Source: Melitaea cinxia
Taxonomy: Eukaryota; Arthropoda; Insecta; Lepidoptera; Nymphalidae
Direction of reading: 5' to 3'
DNA: 64,000 bases
Assembly (NCBI RefSeq): GCF_905220565.1
Contig: NC_059415.1
Coordinates: 7,679,501-7,743,500, forward strand
Within the stretch, counting starts at the first letter, position 1. Each line of letters begins with the position of its first letter. The position numbers were made by a program, and so were the translations under genes. Positions 46,692-57,830 of this stretch are shown here, in pieces. A model generated the notes under the pieces. It was not told where the DNA came from. It saw only the letters and a program-made list of their open reading frames with translations, and searched no databases.

Positions 46692-46870
46692 ACAAAATAT
46701 CTGACGACGCATTGACGCAGCGATCATAGCACTGGCTGTTTCGCTGGTGAGTGCGGGTTCGATCCCCGCTCACGGCAAATATTTGTATTGGAGATACATA
46801 TGCTTGCAGTGTGAGTATCTGTACCCCGACACAGAGGAAAATCCTACTAAGGTGAGACGTATGTACATTT
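46692..46870 (+). repeat. tRNA-derived SINE, 3'-truncated
   Basis: GACGACGCATTGACGCAGCG and B box GGTTCGATCCC near 46757, then AAATATTTGTATTGGAGATA. The rest of the body is eroded or missing. Confidence 0.8.
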
Positions 46871-47484
46871 TTTTATTTCCATTTTCGTTAACAATTCTTA
46901 ATCAATAATGCCGTAACTAGTATAACTGTAACAACTATACAATTTATTCGAATAATAGGACAACAAGTATTAAAAGCATTCAAAAAACATACATTTTAAA
47001 AAATCACAAATGTATTAACAAAAACATAGCAAGCTCCCGTTCCACAAGCCCTCGGCAATCAAGTGCGCACGATAGCGTTTCAGACTGCGAGCGCTTTGCG
47101 AGATGCATGCATCGACCTTCACTTAAACAGTGGAACATTTAAGCAAATTACGAGCACACTACATCTCATACAAATGTCTATATTAAAAGTTTTCAAGACG
47201 TCCTCAAATGTAACCGTCGCTTCGTAATTTGTTTTTAGGTTTTAATGATACCATTAATATTATTTCAACAAGTTGAAAAGTTTAAATATAAAAACTTTAC
47301 ATTGACTGCTGCCTTCTGATTTTTTGTTTGAGTATCAACGGAGAGTTGGTGTGGTGTTTTTATATATATTTTTTATGATTGATTTGTATTCGATTGAATG
47401 CTATTGGTGCAATGCGAGTAGGAAGAAGTAATTAACTTATATTTTCAATAGAATTTCAATGTAATGTATAATGTATTTTTATAA
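46871..47484. other. AT-rich non-coding DNA
   Basis: 47030-47150 is moderately GC-rich without a recognisable frame. Confidence 0.45.
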
Positions 47485-47850
47485 TCGGTTTCGGCTGTTT
47501 ACTAGCTGTCGTTGGTTCAATTTCCGTTTATGATAAACATTGATATAAGTCAAACAGTTGTGTAATGTGGTCTGGATGTTAGCGAACAGTTTCTTAGAAA
47601 AATACCCGTGACTCTATATATCTGTGGTATGATCATGTGGAGGATCATAAACTTGTTGGATGAAATTTTAAATAGATTAGATACTGGAATATTCCATGGT
47701 ATACTCGCGCGCCCAACTTGTAATGAGGCCATAATATTATTCAGGCTCAGAAGCATCGTCTCATTGTATTGTTAATATAAGCTTACGATGGGACTGACAT
47801 GTACTAGTGTATAAATGTCCCTAAATAAAATAAAGAAATAAAAAATATAT
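47485..47850 (+). repeat. Old SINE head and possible LINE tail
   Basis: TAGCTGTCGTTGGTTCAATT, TCCGTTTATGATAAACATTG and GTGGTCTGGATG (47498-47580) are a decayed SINE. Downstream, TAAATGTCCCTAAATAAAAT, then AAAGAAATAAAAAA at 47812-47845 looks like a LINE tail. Confidence 0.45.
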
Positions 47851-48780
47851 AAAATAAAAACTTGTTTGCAATCATCGTAATGTAAAAGACATTAACTTTT
47901 GCGTTAAATTTACACTATTTAGAGCTCAATTTTTAATATTACACAATCGCAACGTTTTCTATTCTTGTTGTTGTTGTGTTGTTGTTGTTGTTTTCTAGTT
48001 TTCTATTCTTGTTTTTGTATTCTTTTACACAAACATGCCGAGATGAGTTGAACTGTTTATAATTTGGATTTCTAGACTACCACAATCGATTTTAATCCAC
48101 GTACTCGTATTCTAACAACTGCACGTAACATTATCAATATCTTTGAACTGTTTCCTAATACGAAACGATCTTACAAAAGACTCATAGCATTTTCTTTCTA
48201 GTCAAAAAATACGTTCTCATACTCGGTAACTGCTAGATACTTGTCAGACCATTTCAGTTGAATTTGCATCCCGTATGTAGTAACTGCACGTAGACATGAC
48301 TGACAGATTAGAATGAAATTCTAAAGTATTTTAAATATATTTGACTTGAAGTTCGTACCGAAATTCTTTCCGTGAACGTGTCAGATTTTTTAAAATTTTC
48401 CTTTATGCAAACCTTTTTCTGAATAATAAATACAAAAAAATATATATAATATCCAATATACACTTTTATGTATTTTCGTAAAAGTATCACAGCAATAGGC
48501 AATGAAATGAATGGATGAATGAATGAAAATGGCAATATATACAAAAAAAATGCGCACAGGTTATAACATCATAAAAATCTATGTCGTCACGAGGATAATT
48601 CTAATAAATGTCTGTAATGTTACGTGTTTTCGCAAATCCGCAGTGGAGTAGAATTTTCTCCTTTATCTTAATAGGAGAGTGAATTTTGCCTAGATGTGAG
48701 ATATTTACGAGTTCATATAGACAATCAGACAGAAATTTACGTGCCGTTACGTAGAATGGAGAAGACACGAAAGAGATTGA
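47851..48780. other. AT-rich non-coding DNA
   Basis: A (TTG)n microsatellite lies at about 47966-47992. No gene. Confidence 0.5.
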
Positions 48781-48995
48781 TACACATATACAAATATACT
48801 GTATTGTACAACCAAAAACAATACATGTAACATAAAATATGCAAGAAAAGAAAACGAAAAAAGTAATGTGTACAGAAGGTGGTGGTATCGCTAAAGATAC
48901 GATCTCTTCAAGACAACCTTTAGAAAAACGACATTAATGAGAATAAAGCGCCATAGAAGTGTACTTTAAAATTATATATATATATATGTGTGTGT
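48781..48995 (-). repeat. LINE 3' end
   Basis: ACTGTATTGTACAACC, AGAAGGTGGTGGTATCGCTA and CGATCTCTTCAAGACAACCT match, in reverse, the LINE module seen at 35.9 kb and 38.5 kb. A TA/TG microsatellite follows at 48973-48997. Confidence 0.65.
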
Positions 48996-49082
48996 AAACA
49001 AAATAGAAAGAAATTGATCAGTGATATTTATATATATTTACTGGTGTGATTAAAGAAATAAACACATCAACAACACAATTGT

Positions 49083-49390
49083 AACATCCTACTATGTAAT
49101 TTAGCATAGGCCTCTTCTCTGTGTAGGAGAAGTTTAATTAACAACGCAATTCCACTGCGAATTGGTGGCCATATTCCCTACTATGAGTAACAATCGCTAT
49201 TAGTAATCTATGATAACAACCGTGAATCACAACTTAACGTGCTCTCCGAGACAAGGTGGGGAGACCCGCAAGACATCTAGACCGGAAATATATAATCATA
49301 CAAATATACACTCCGAGCAGGAATGGAAAACGCAACCGCCGGTATGTAGGTGCCTACACGGTACGCGCACCACTACACCAAAGTGGCCAT
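49083..49390 (-). repeat. tRNA-derived SINE, degraded
   Basis: GGCCTCTTCTCTGTGTAGGA, TACTATGAGTAACAATCGCT, CAACTTAACGTGCTCTCCGA and GGAAATATATAATCATACAA, in reverse. The tRNA head (near CACTACACCAAAGTGGCC) is mutated. Confidence 0.8.
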
Positions 49391-49489
49391 AATAATTTAG
49401 AAATAATAAATATCTACCTTATATATATTTAGCTTTAGACAAAATGTAAATAATGATTTTTCCATTAAACTAGAAATTGCAATCCGAAT

Positions 49490-49640
49490 TAAAAGTACGC
49501 TGTACATCAAAGTGACATCGATAAAAGCAACAAAGCTGACGTCAGAACCGTGCGCCATGTTGACAAGGAAGTGACGTCAGACCATCTGTCATGACCGATT
49601 GATATGAAATGAAATAGTGGTTAAACGTTCCAGGAACTAC
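49490..49640. promoter_or_regulatory. Paired TGACGTCA (CRE) octamers
   Basis: Perfect TGACGTCA palindromes at 49537-49544 and 49572-49579, 35 bp apart start to start, in the same near-repeat context (GTGCGCCATG lies between). TGACGTCA is the CREB/ATF consensus. No adjacent gene is seen, so function is inference; the patch could equally be part of an unrecognised repeat. Confidence 0.3.
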
Positions 49641-49825
49641 CCTATTTCTGTGTACCAGTGTTTGAGTTTTATAATATTTATTTCGAGATATTTTACTATT
49701 CATTTGAGTTTTATTTTAGTGAGTTAAATTTAGATCGACGAGTAATAAAATGGTAACATTATCAACATAGTGGAACCCAAATACCCATTATTAAGAAATA
49801 GCTTTTTTAAAAAGTATTTTTTGTT

Positions 49826-49942
49826 ACTTGCAATACCTCCAAGAATATGTGTACAAAGTTTCATGATGATCGGTTAAGTAGTTTTCGAGTGAAAGCATAA
49901 CAAACAAACTTACATCTACATTTATAATATTATTAGGGATTA
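49826..49942 (-). mobile_element. Helitron-like end fragment
   Basis: AAAGTTTCATGATGATCGGT, TAAGTAGTTTTCGAGTGAAA, GCATAACAAACAAACTTACA, TTTATAATATTATTAGGGA: in reverse, the familiar start of lepidopteran non-autonomous Helitrons. Confidence 0.6.
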
Positions 49943-49974
49943 GGGATAGCTTAAAAACTTCTCGTCTAATCTTG

Positions 49975-50160
49975 CTCAAATAATACGTGACCATATAACA
50001 AGCACCAGCTTTCGAATATTAAAAGAAAATCATATTCGGAGCATCCATTAAATAGTTACTAGGTTATTAGGTAACACACATAAAAAATTTAAGTAAAATG
50101 AAGATAGAATGAATTACAGTCAAATCGAGAACCTCCTTCTTTTTTGAAGTTGGCTTATGA
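49975..50160 (-). repeat. Family D fragment, diverged
   Basis: ATAACAAGCACCAGCTTTCG, then AGTCAAATCGAGAACCTCCT and TCTTTTTTGAAGTTGGCTTA, the left-end half in reverse. Confidence 0.65.
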
Positions 50161-50353
50161 CAAATAGTATATATAAACAGTTATTCTGATCTAGACGTTT
50201 ATGTTGTGTGTTTACGAACCCCCAACGTAGGATCATCCGTCTAAGATATACTGCTGAAGTCGTTCAATTTGTCAGAAATTCATATGTGTATTTAATTACG
50301 GGTTTAAGTTATTTTTTACGAGTATTATAGTTTCAACGTAAGAACAAATCAAC

Positions 50354-50356
50354 TTT

Positions 50357-50400
<44 letters not shown>
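50354..50400. repeat. (TTTA)n microsatellite
   Basis: About eleven TTTA units without interruption. Confidence 0.95.
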
Positions 50401-50401
<1 letters not shown>

Positions 50402-50912
50402 GGACAACTTACAAAACATACACTAATACAGATTTTAAAAATAAATGTTTACAATAATTTGCTGAGTGTTGTTTTATTTACAAGTTGCCACGGTGTGGTT
50501 TTAAACGTACATACGTTGTTTTCAACGTATTTTTTTGTTGAAGAATACTGAAATATCCAAGAGTGACACATATACCATGAAATAATTATTTTAAAATTAC
50601 AAATAATTTTAATTAAAAAAAAAAGCTTTCAAATGTGAATGGTTATCATTTTTAACATTATTATCTCTTTCGACATTGGATAACGTAAAAGTCAATGTGT
50701 TGTCTGAATATACGTTTTAATCTTAAATATAAACCAACCCAAAGTAAACATAACAAAGTTGGTTATCGTTTAAAATTAATTTTTGCTTTGAGAAGCAAAA
50801 ATCAACAAGCGCACTAAAATACACTGTAAGGTGCTTAAGATTAAAAAAAGAGCCATTTTTTCAAGATTTTATCGTAAAAGCTATAACTACAACATATTAT
50901 TATAATCTTTTT
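50401..50912. other. AT-rich non-coding DNA
   Basis: Nothing recognised. Confidence 0.5.
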
Positions 50913-51322
50913 AGCCAATCGCAGTCCACTGCTGGGAATAGACCCCCAAGTTAGCACCGAAACCAGCCCTGCGATCTTCAACCTGCTTGTCTAGCCAGTC
51001 TAGTGACTCATCACTTCAGCCTATCGCAGTCCACTGCCGGACGTAGGCCGCCAGAAATGGCGCGAACTCATGTATACTGCCCATAGTCACCACGCGGGGT
51101 AGGCAGGTTGGTAACCGCAGGCTTTGTCACACCAAAGTCACTGCTGCCCGTCTTCAGCCTGTGTATTTCAAAGCCAGCATTTAGACGGTTATCCCGCCAT
51201 TGGTCGGCTTTTTAAGTTTCAAGGTGGTAGTGAAACTGTGTTATCCCTTAGTCGCCTCTTACTACACCCACGGGAAGAGAGGGGGTGGCTATATTCTTTA
51301 CTGCCGTAACCACACAGCAAAG
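50913..51322 (-). repeat. Two family A copies in tandem
   Basis: A short diverged piece (50917-51000: TCGCAGTCCACTGCTGGGAA, GCCCTGCGATCTTCAACCTG) is followed by a full copy (51015-51322: TCGCAGTCCACTGCCGGACG to GCCGTAACCACACAGC). Both have the same orientation, suggesting a nested or repeated insertion at a similar target. Confidence 0.85.
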
Positions 51323-54280
51323 TAGCATGAAGACATAATCCCGTGATTTCGATGGAGACGCTTCGGCCCTCAGTTTCCAGAAGTCCCACTATTCCCGTCT
51401 ACGGCAGCGATCGCGGTAACGGTAGAGTGGAGTGTGTTTAATATTTCCTAGTTATACAACATGTAACTTAATATATTATACTTCGTTGTTTCATCCTTTA
51501 GATACTTACTTTACTTACTAGGTAGTCCTTCTGTCCAACAAGGTAAAGTCGCTTATTATAGAGTTAATTTTTTCATACTAAAAGGCATTTTTTTAAATTT
51601 CTACCTTCATTCACTCTCCATTCGGTAGTACGCTCTGTTCAGGCTTCACTTCTATGTAGGAAAAATCTAGCCAAGCCCCAGAATTTTCCGGGAGGGCAGA
51701 TACTTACTTTATCTTAGAATGGAAAAACTCATATAATAAAAATCGAACTTCACTTGAGAAGTTCGTTTGATCGCATCTTACATTGTAAGTCAGTACTTAA
51801 TACGCGAAATCAGATTTCTCAATGAAACAAATGAGAAGATTAAATTCAAACTAATAAATCCATATCGAATCGAACTCAAATCCGAATAGGCATTGGAAAG
51901 GCACATCATACATCACGTTGACAACGATAAAAGCTAAGGCCTAAAGCAGCGAACACACTAACGATTAAAGAGAACCTAACGCGTTAGAATGCGACGTTTA
52001 TTTGAAAAACGTGTGTTCCAAATAAAATTTGCTCATAGTTTTTCACATGCGTACGTTTATAACCGAAATGAAGACAAACTATTTTAAATATTCAAGAAAA
52101 CTATTTTAATATATTTGGTAACAAGAATAAACATAAATTGAGCCGGATTTGTTTATAAATGAGTATATTTGTTTGTGACCACTATATTCGAAACACTTAG
52201 ACAGTCATTTGCGGAAATATGTCACTTATAGGTCAAGAGCCCAGGAAGGCCAGACTTTATCTATTTCATAAAAGCTGAATGGAAGATTCCAACATCGACA
52301 GAAGCTATGGCCAACTGTGTTTTTTTTATTAGCTTACAGATTCCCTACATCTTTTTGTCGTCGGCACCTTAGTGGTGACGCCATGGGATCCCTTTTGCAC
52401 CCTACCACGACTCCCCCGAGCTTACAAATTCCCCATTGTAACTGCCCTTTACCACATACAACTAATTTGAACGAAATTTAGTATTAAAATTTTAATGGTA
52501 TCCGTCCAATTCTGAACAAGGTGATATTTCGGTTAAGATCCATGTTATAATACCATGAAAATGTATAATTCTAGTATTCTTATTTTGATATACAATTTAG
52601 AATTTGGCTTTTTATAAAACTTACTTATAAAATATTTGATATTATAAGGGTTCTGTGAATCAGAAGATCGAGAAAGTGTATTCCAACCTTAATAAAGCTC
52701 ATATGTCGGTTCCACGCGACACATTTACAAGGAAACGCTAATAGAAAATTTGAAGTCTCCTTTTAAAGGAAAAGTATTATAAGTAGATTAACGCATATAC
52801 TTTCTAATAATGATTGTAATAGTTTTATGACCCTTATTTCGCAATAATATATTTAGTAATTTGATATAGAAAGAAATAAATTAATGTATCAAAGTAGTGA
52901 TATTTATTACTCGCAATTAAAATTTCTAAAATTCTTAAAAAACTAAAATTTTTGTCAACTATTTTATATTGGCCCTAAAGATAAAAAGTGTGTCTTATGA
53001 TAACCATAAAAAAGGAAGAAGTTCAGTATATTAAAGTATAATTCAGTTTAGTGTGTAGTAAACTTTATTTTTCTGAATTTGCTGTAATTTTTATCATTTG
53101 AAAGGCGATATTTAAAAATTGTTAAAACAATAAAAGATATACACAGTTCTGTTACACATAATAAAAAAAAAACAGATGCAAATGGTAAAAAAATCAAATA
53201 AATTAATGATGTGCTTTTAATACTAATATAAATTTAGAAGTTCAAAAAAAAATCATTGAGTGTATATTTTTGTATAAATATTGATATCATTATATCATTG
53301 CAATATTTATACAAAAGGTATAGACAAATATTTTTATTAAACGTGACTATTCTGGATACAAATTAATTGGTTACAGTTCAACCATTTTCTCAACACAATA
53401 AATTAAAATGAAACACAAGTATTCTCGTTTATTCCAATTTAAAGTCGTTAAAATTATCAAAAAGATAAAAAACTTTAATGGTTTTCACAAATAAATAATT
53501 CTTAAATGCACATTTAAAAATTCAGTTACATTCCTTAATTGGGTATTTTACGTTAAATTAACCGAAGAAATAATAATAAGAACTTCAATTAACGTTTATT
53601 TTAAAACGAAAATAAACACTGTAACTTCTTTAGCACCAATTAGTATAGTCAAAAGCGGGAGCTGATGTTTTCAATATTTCATTAAAGCTTTGAAAATACA
53701 CGATTCTGCTAAACAAAAACGTACTCTCTTACGATTAAATAAAGTCTCTTTTAATATTACTTGTGTAATGAAAAAGTTGGGAAACAATACGCACGGCAAC
53801 TAGCTAGAACCGGTTTTAATATTTTGCCACGAAATTCAGTGACATTTCCTTTAGAATTTTTAAAAGTGAGCTCTTTAAAAGTGAACAGGATTGAATTTTA
53901 TGCCGCTACGAGAAAATGTACTGATCATTTTAGTATGATAAAGTACACAAATGCTTTGATCCAATAAGGAGTTGACACACGCTCTCGACGGCAATCGATG
54001 AAGTTTGCTTGTGAGGATATTGCATAGCTAAGGAACTTGATAATTTACTCGCTATATAAGTAGCTTATGAAACAAGAAGACTAAGAAAAAGATACAATAT
54101 TTTATTTCTAGGTTATAACATAAAAATAATAAACAATAATCCTAGAGTGACATTGAGGTTTTATTATATTTTACAAAACTTTGTTAAGTAATCCTAACTA
54201 ACTTAATCTTACTGGCTTAATATTCTATCATATTTCATTTCTTTTTATGTAGAAAAGCAAACACCGAGGAAAAATGTATA
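51323..54280. other. AT-rich non-coding DNA, almost 3 kb
   Basis: Patches 51350-51430 and 52350-52440 are more GC-rich (TTTTTGTCGTCGGCACCTTA, GTGACGCCATGGGATCCC in the second), possibly remnants of an unrecognised retroelement. The short frame at 53761-53967 has no domain. No supported gene. Confidence 0.5.
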
Positions 54281-54305
54281 AATTAAATAATAATAATAAT
54301 AATAA

Positions 54306-55284
54306 TGTTTAGGCCAAATCGCGCCTTAGAGCGATTGCCTTAGGGTTTAGTTTAACCGTGGCTCTGTCATTTATTACTTACGATTTTGTAATACCATTTC
54401 GCTGCGTTAGCGACGCTTTTTTCTGTATGGGCTTCATCGGTGATATCGCCAGGTGGCACGGCCCCCCGCTGTCGCCGTCGCCCGCGCCGCTTAGCGGCGA
54501 ACAGTCTCGATTCCGCTCTCACGGTAGCGGACGTATCGCTGCTCGATACGGCGAATAAAGTCTCGCGTCCGCTCTGCAAGGTGTGGCCGTATCGCTGCTC
54601 GACGGCCGGCCAGTTCCCATTGTTGGACTTATTGTTTTGCGCGTGCCTCGTGGTTTATTAACTGCTTACTTACTTACTTTACTGCTACCGTTTTAATTGC
54701 TGTACTTATAACTTAACTGTAAAGTCTCGAGTTCGCTCTGCACGAACGCAATTTTCTGTGTCGCTTTATGAGAACCCCAATGTTGGGTTTGGACTCTTTG
54801 CTGGCGTGACCGCACGCGGTCCTGTGAATATATCTAACGGTTTATTTGGTAACTGTAAATATTTGTTGCTGTGCTTGTGACTGTAACTGCTTGTGTATTG
54901 ACTGAGTTATTTATTTCGTTATAATCAATTCTGTGACGTGTCTGCTGGCGAGTGACTGGGAGTGTCTACTCACTGTCGAAGTCTGGGGGCCTGGGGCCTC
55001 CTTCTCGGGGACTGTCAGGACACCTATTTTACACTTAACGTCACACCACACCACACGACCTATACACGTTCCCTGGCGATCTTCGATCCCAATAGACCCT
55101 AGCTGCCCTTCGAAGGTAAGTGCAATTTCCTTCTTATTTTTCAACCCCTTTTTTGTATTTGCTTGCTCACGCCGCATATCCTGATCGCCATAGGTATTCC
55201 GTACCCGACCCTAGGCAGTCCGCCGGGAGGTCGCTGATGGGCCCCGACCTCTGAGGCTGTGCTGGGCTGGCTAGGGCCGTAACA
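54306..55284 (+). repeat. BEL/Pao 5' LTR
   Basis: 979 bp, starting TGTTTAGGCC and ending GCCGTAACA, with TGTT/AACA inverted tips. It includes AATAAAG at about 54553 and a repeated CGTATCGCTGCTCGA. It differs from the 3' LTR at only two positions that I can see (G at 55259 and 55266, versus C at 59126 and A at 59133). All open frames inside are LTR shadows, duplicated identically in the 3' copy. Confidence 0.96.
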
Positions 55285-55500
55285 TTTTGGTAGCAGAGCG
55301 GGGTTGCCGTAACATTTTGGTAGCAGAGCGTGGTTGGAAAAAAAAAAAAATTTTGGTAGCAGAGCATGGTTATATCCATTGGTACTAGGTACCCTTCCCC
55401 CGATCAGCCCGCCGTTTGGGGGTCGCTGTTGGGCCCCGATCCCCGAGGCTTGCGAGGGCTGGCGGTTGCCGTAACATTTTGGTAGCAGAGCGTGGTTCCC
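55285..55500 (+). promoter_or_regulatory. Primer-binding site region with four PBS-like copies
   Basis: TGGTAGCAGAGC, which fits a tRNA 3' end (complement ends CCA), lies three bases after the LTR at 55288 and recurs at 55318, 55354 and 55480. Copies at 55306 and 55468 also carry the LTR-end GCCGTAACATTT. The stretch 55374-55476 is a diverged duplicate of the LTR 3' end (GGTCGCTG.TGGGCCCCGA). Only the first copy is in the normal place. Confidence 0.85.
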
Positions 55501-55739
55501 ACGCCTTGAGCTGCGTGAGCTTGTCACTGATAGGGTTAGGTATTTGTATTTTGAGTAGCTTCGGGTAGGTTTAGCCTGTGTGGCACATCCCTATATATAT
55601 TTTTTTACTGTTTATATTTTTTTACTGTTTATATTTTCTTACTGTTATTACTGTAATTATTGCTGTGATTTGTATCTGTATTTTTTATTGTTGTATTGGT
55701 TGTTGGAATTTATATCACTGCATTTGTTTATCGTTATAT

Positions 55740-57488
55740 ATGATGCCGTCACACAAGCAACCCAAGGCACCTGCGCTGATAATTCAGGAGCAGCTGCGCT
55801 GGGCGGCGCATGCCCACACACTGATCGGGCGCGCCGACCGAGTGTATAATTTAGCGCAGCGAGCGGATCAGGTTCGGGATCGACTGGCCTTGGTCGAGAG
55901 CGCATACACTGAGCTTTTGTCTGCGGATGTGGAGAGCGGAGTCAAGGACTCCGCTCGTCGGGATTATGAGCAATTCGTCGACTTCACGGACGACTTGGTT
56001 GAGGCAAGGGGCAAGCTGGCGCATGAGGCGCGTGAGAGCCAGATGGAGGGTCTGGCGAAACTGGAGTCTCCGCGGCGGAATCCAGCTCAAGCTGAGCTAT
56101 TAGGTAAGTTGCCCACATTGGACTTGCCCAAGTTCTCGGGTGCTATTGGTGAGTGGCTGGCCTTCATAGGCCTCTTTGATAGCTTGGTCCACGCCCGGGG
56201 GGACTTGTCCCTCGGTCAAAAAATGGCGTACCTGCTATCTTCTCTTGAAGGGGAGGCCCTTGCGGTCGTTGGTCACTTGAAGTTGGCCGACAACTCCTAT
56301 TTGATCGCAAGAGACCTACTCGAGAGGAGGTACGCAAATACCCGGCTGCTGGCTGACGAATATGCCCGACAGCTTCTGAATCTCCCGCTACTGACTGACA
56401 GGACGAGGCTACGTCAGGATATTATTAATCCTGTCGTAGTCGCGTGCAATTCACTGAGGCGCCTGGAGCTTCCGGTCGACGAAGGGGCCGGAGGTTCTTT
56501 TTTGCTGCTCCACCTCGTACTGTCCCGCCTACCCCTCGATCTGCGGATCCATTTTGAGGAGAGTTATGGTGGGGACGGAGCGGATCATATCCCGTCTTTT
56601 AGAGACCTGCTGCTCTTTTTAGAGCAACAGTGTAGGCAGGTCGCAAACGCGGCGGGCGCCGCCGACACCTCCAGGGCACCTGAAAGGCGGAACCCGCCCG
56701 GGAGGTCACCGCCGACTCCGCAGAAGCCTACTGGAGCTTCTTCAGGAGGGCGCCGCCCTCTTCCTACGTATACCGGCCTAGTGGCCAGGGAGGCTCCTCC
56801 GTGCAACTACTGCCGCGGGTCTGAGCACCGATCCGCGGCTTGCCCGAAGCTGTGGGCTAAGCCTGCAAAGGCGAGGCGGACCATAGCTCGGGAACGCCGC
56901 TGGTGCTTCTCCTGTTTGGAGCGGCACCTTCAGAGGGACTGTCCGCACCAGCGGCCCTGTCCGCACTGCTCGGATCCTCATCATGAGGTCTTGTGCCTGG
57001 GCCCGTTCAGCGCTCCTCCTCGCGCCCCTTCCGACCGCGCCTCTGCCACGGGCGGGGGCGCTAGTCAGCCGCCTCTGGCGCGTGACGCTTCTCGCTCGCC
57101 CACCAACCACTGCTCCCCCGGCTTGAACAGGGGAAATTCCCCTGAGCAGTTGGGGGGTCACCCTGCCAGGGGCGGGGGGGTCTGCACCCCCCCTCCTCAG
57201 CGGGTCGAGAGAGAGTTCGCCGCCACTCAGCTGTCGTCAAGACCACTGTCTCCTCCCTTAGCTAAGTGGCCGCGATTGGAGCGCCACCCTCCCCCCCTTG
57301 GTCGGAGTCGGCGACCTTACCAGGTCCCTAGGACCTCTTATCTGTCCCGGCCCGCTAGGCCGGGGCCCTCTGAGTTCCGGGCCTCTCCGCTTAGCGCTAC
57401 CTTGCCGCCGGTGGTCGAGTTGTCACCTGACTGCCGCTACGAGGACCCCCGGCGCGAGGACTGGTCCGATGGAGGCAGCTCCAACTAG
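55740..57488 (+). CDS. BEL/Pao gag-like protein
   Basis: Structural nucleocapsid-type protein that would package element RNA. The frame is open from 55578, but the first 54 codons are a hydrophobic reading of a T-rich leader, so I choose the adjacent ATGs at 55740/55743 (MMPSHKQ), giving 582 residues. Residues ~124-275 match the DUF1759 gag domain (LPKFSGAIGEW, LLERRYANTR). Zinc-binding motifs follow: CX2CX4HX4C at ~355, CX2CX3HX4C at ~389 and a Cys/His cluster at ~407. A Pro/Arg-rich tail ends at TAG (57486-57488), after which the protease continues in the same frame. It looks intact as gag. Confidence 0.9.
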   Translation: MMPSHKQPKAPALIIQEQLRWAAHAHTLIGRADRVYNLAQRADQVRDRLALVESAYTELLSADVESGVKDSARRDYEQFVDFTDDLVEARGKLAHEARESQMEGLAKLESPRRNPAQAELLGKLPTLDLPKFSGAIGEWLAFIGLFDSLVHARGDLSLGQKMAYLLSSLEGEALAVVGHLKLADNSYLIARDLLERRYANTRLLADEYARQLLNLPLLTDRTRLRQDIINPVVVACNSLRRLELPVDEGAGGSFLLLHLVLSRLPLDLRIHFEESYGGDGADHIPSFRDLLLFLEQQCRQVANAAGAADTSRAPERRNPPGRSPPTPQKPTGASSGGRRPLPTYTGLVAREAPPCNYCRGSEHRSAACPKLWAKPAKARRTIARERRWCFSCLERHLQRDCPHQRPCPHCSDPHHEVLCLGPFSAPPRAPSDRASATGGGASQPPLARDASRSPTNHCSPGLNRGNSPEQLGGHPARGGGVCTPPPQRVEREFAATQLSSRPLSPPLAKWPRLERHPPPLGRSRRPYQVPRTSYLSRPARPGPSEFRASPLSATLPPVVELSPDCRYEDPRREDWSDGGSSN

Positions 57489-57830
57489 GTAGCTGCCGCC
57501 CTATCTCCCACCACGGCCACCTCCACTGAGCCTTTAAGCTGTCAAACTGTCCTTTTGCAGACAGCCTCAGTGCAGGTGTACAACCCGAAGGGCGACTGTC
57601 TAACATCTCGCGCCTTGTTGGACTCGGGTTCACAACATTGTGTGGCCTCTATTTGGTTGGTGGGAAGACTAGGGCTCCCCTGGAGCTCTGAATCACGTCG
57701 AATGTTTGGCATCGGAGGCCTGGAGCCTCCCGCTCCTAGGGGAAGAGCTGAATTAATTTGCTGGCCCTGTCTTAGGGCCGACGCACCATCCGGAGCGTCA
57801 TCTTTAAATGTATCCCGTGCTACAAACTGA
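57489..57830 (+). pseudogene. BEL/Pao aspartic protease, truncated
   Basis: Continues the gag frame after the TAG with no other stop, so gag and protease were probably one polyprotein, or are joined by read-through. RALLDSGSQ has the catalytic Asp-Ser-Gly at 57621-57629, typical of retropepsin-like DUF1758 domains of BEL elements; GLPW and MFGIGG follow. About 50 codons after the active site the sequence jumps at GCTGGCCCTGTCTTAG (57760-57775) into integrase DNA in another frame, and the frame ends in TGA at 57830. Not a complete protease, and there is no reverse transcriptase behind it. Confidence 0.8.

Noticed and set aside
54358..55184. Several open frames inside the 5' LTR, repeated in the 3' LTR
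   Set aside because: They are identical pairs on both strands created by the duplicated LTR, without any recognisable domain.
55141..55527. 128-residue minus-strand frame with repeated NHALLPK units
   Set aside because: The repeats are the antisense reading of the multiplied primer-binding motif.
55578..55739. Hydrophobic 54-residue N-terminal extension of gag
   Set aside because: It is a reading of a T-rich leader; BEL gag proteins do not start with such a segment, and two adjacent ATGs at 55740/55743 are the better start.
56778..57161. Minus-strand frames opposite gag
   Set aside because: Arg-rich shadows of a GC-rich coding strand.
57548..57560. Splice acceptor-like CTGTCCTTTTGCAG before the protease
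   Set aside because: The sequence is explained as protease codons in frame with gag; no donor is evident.
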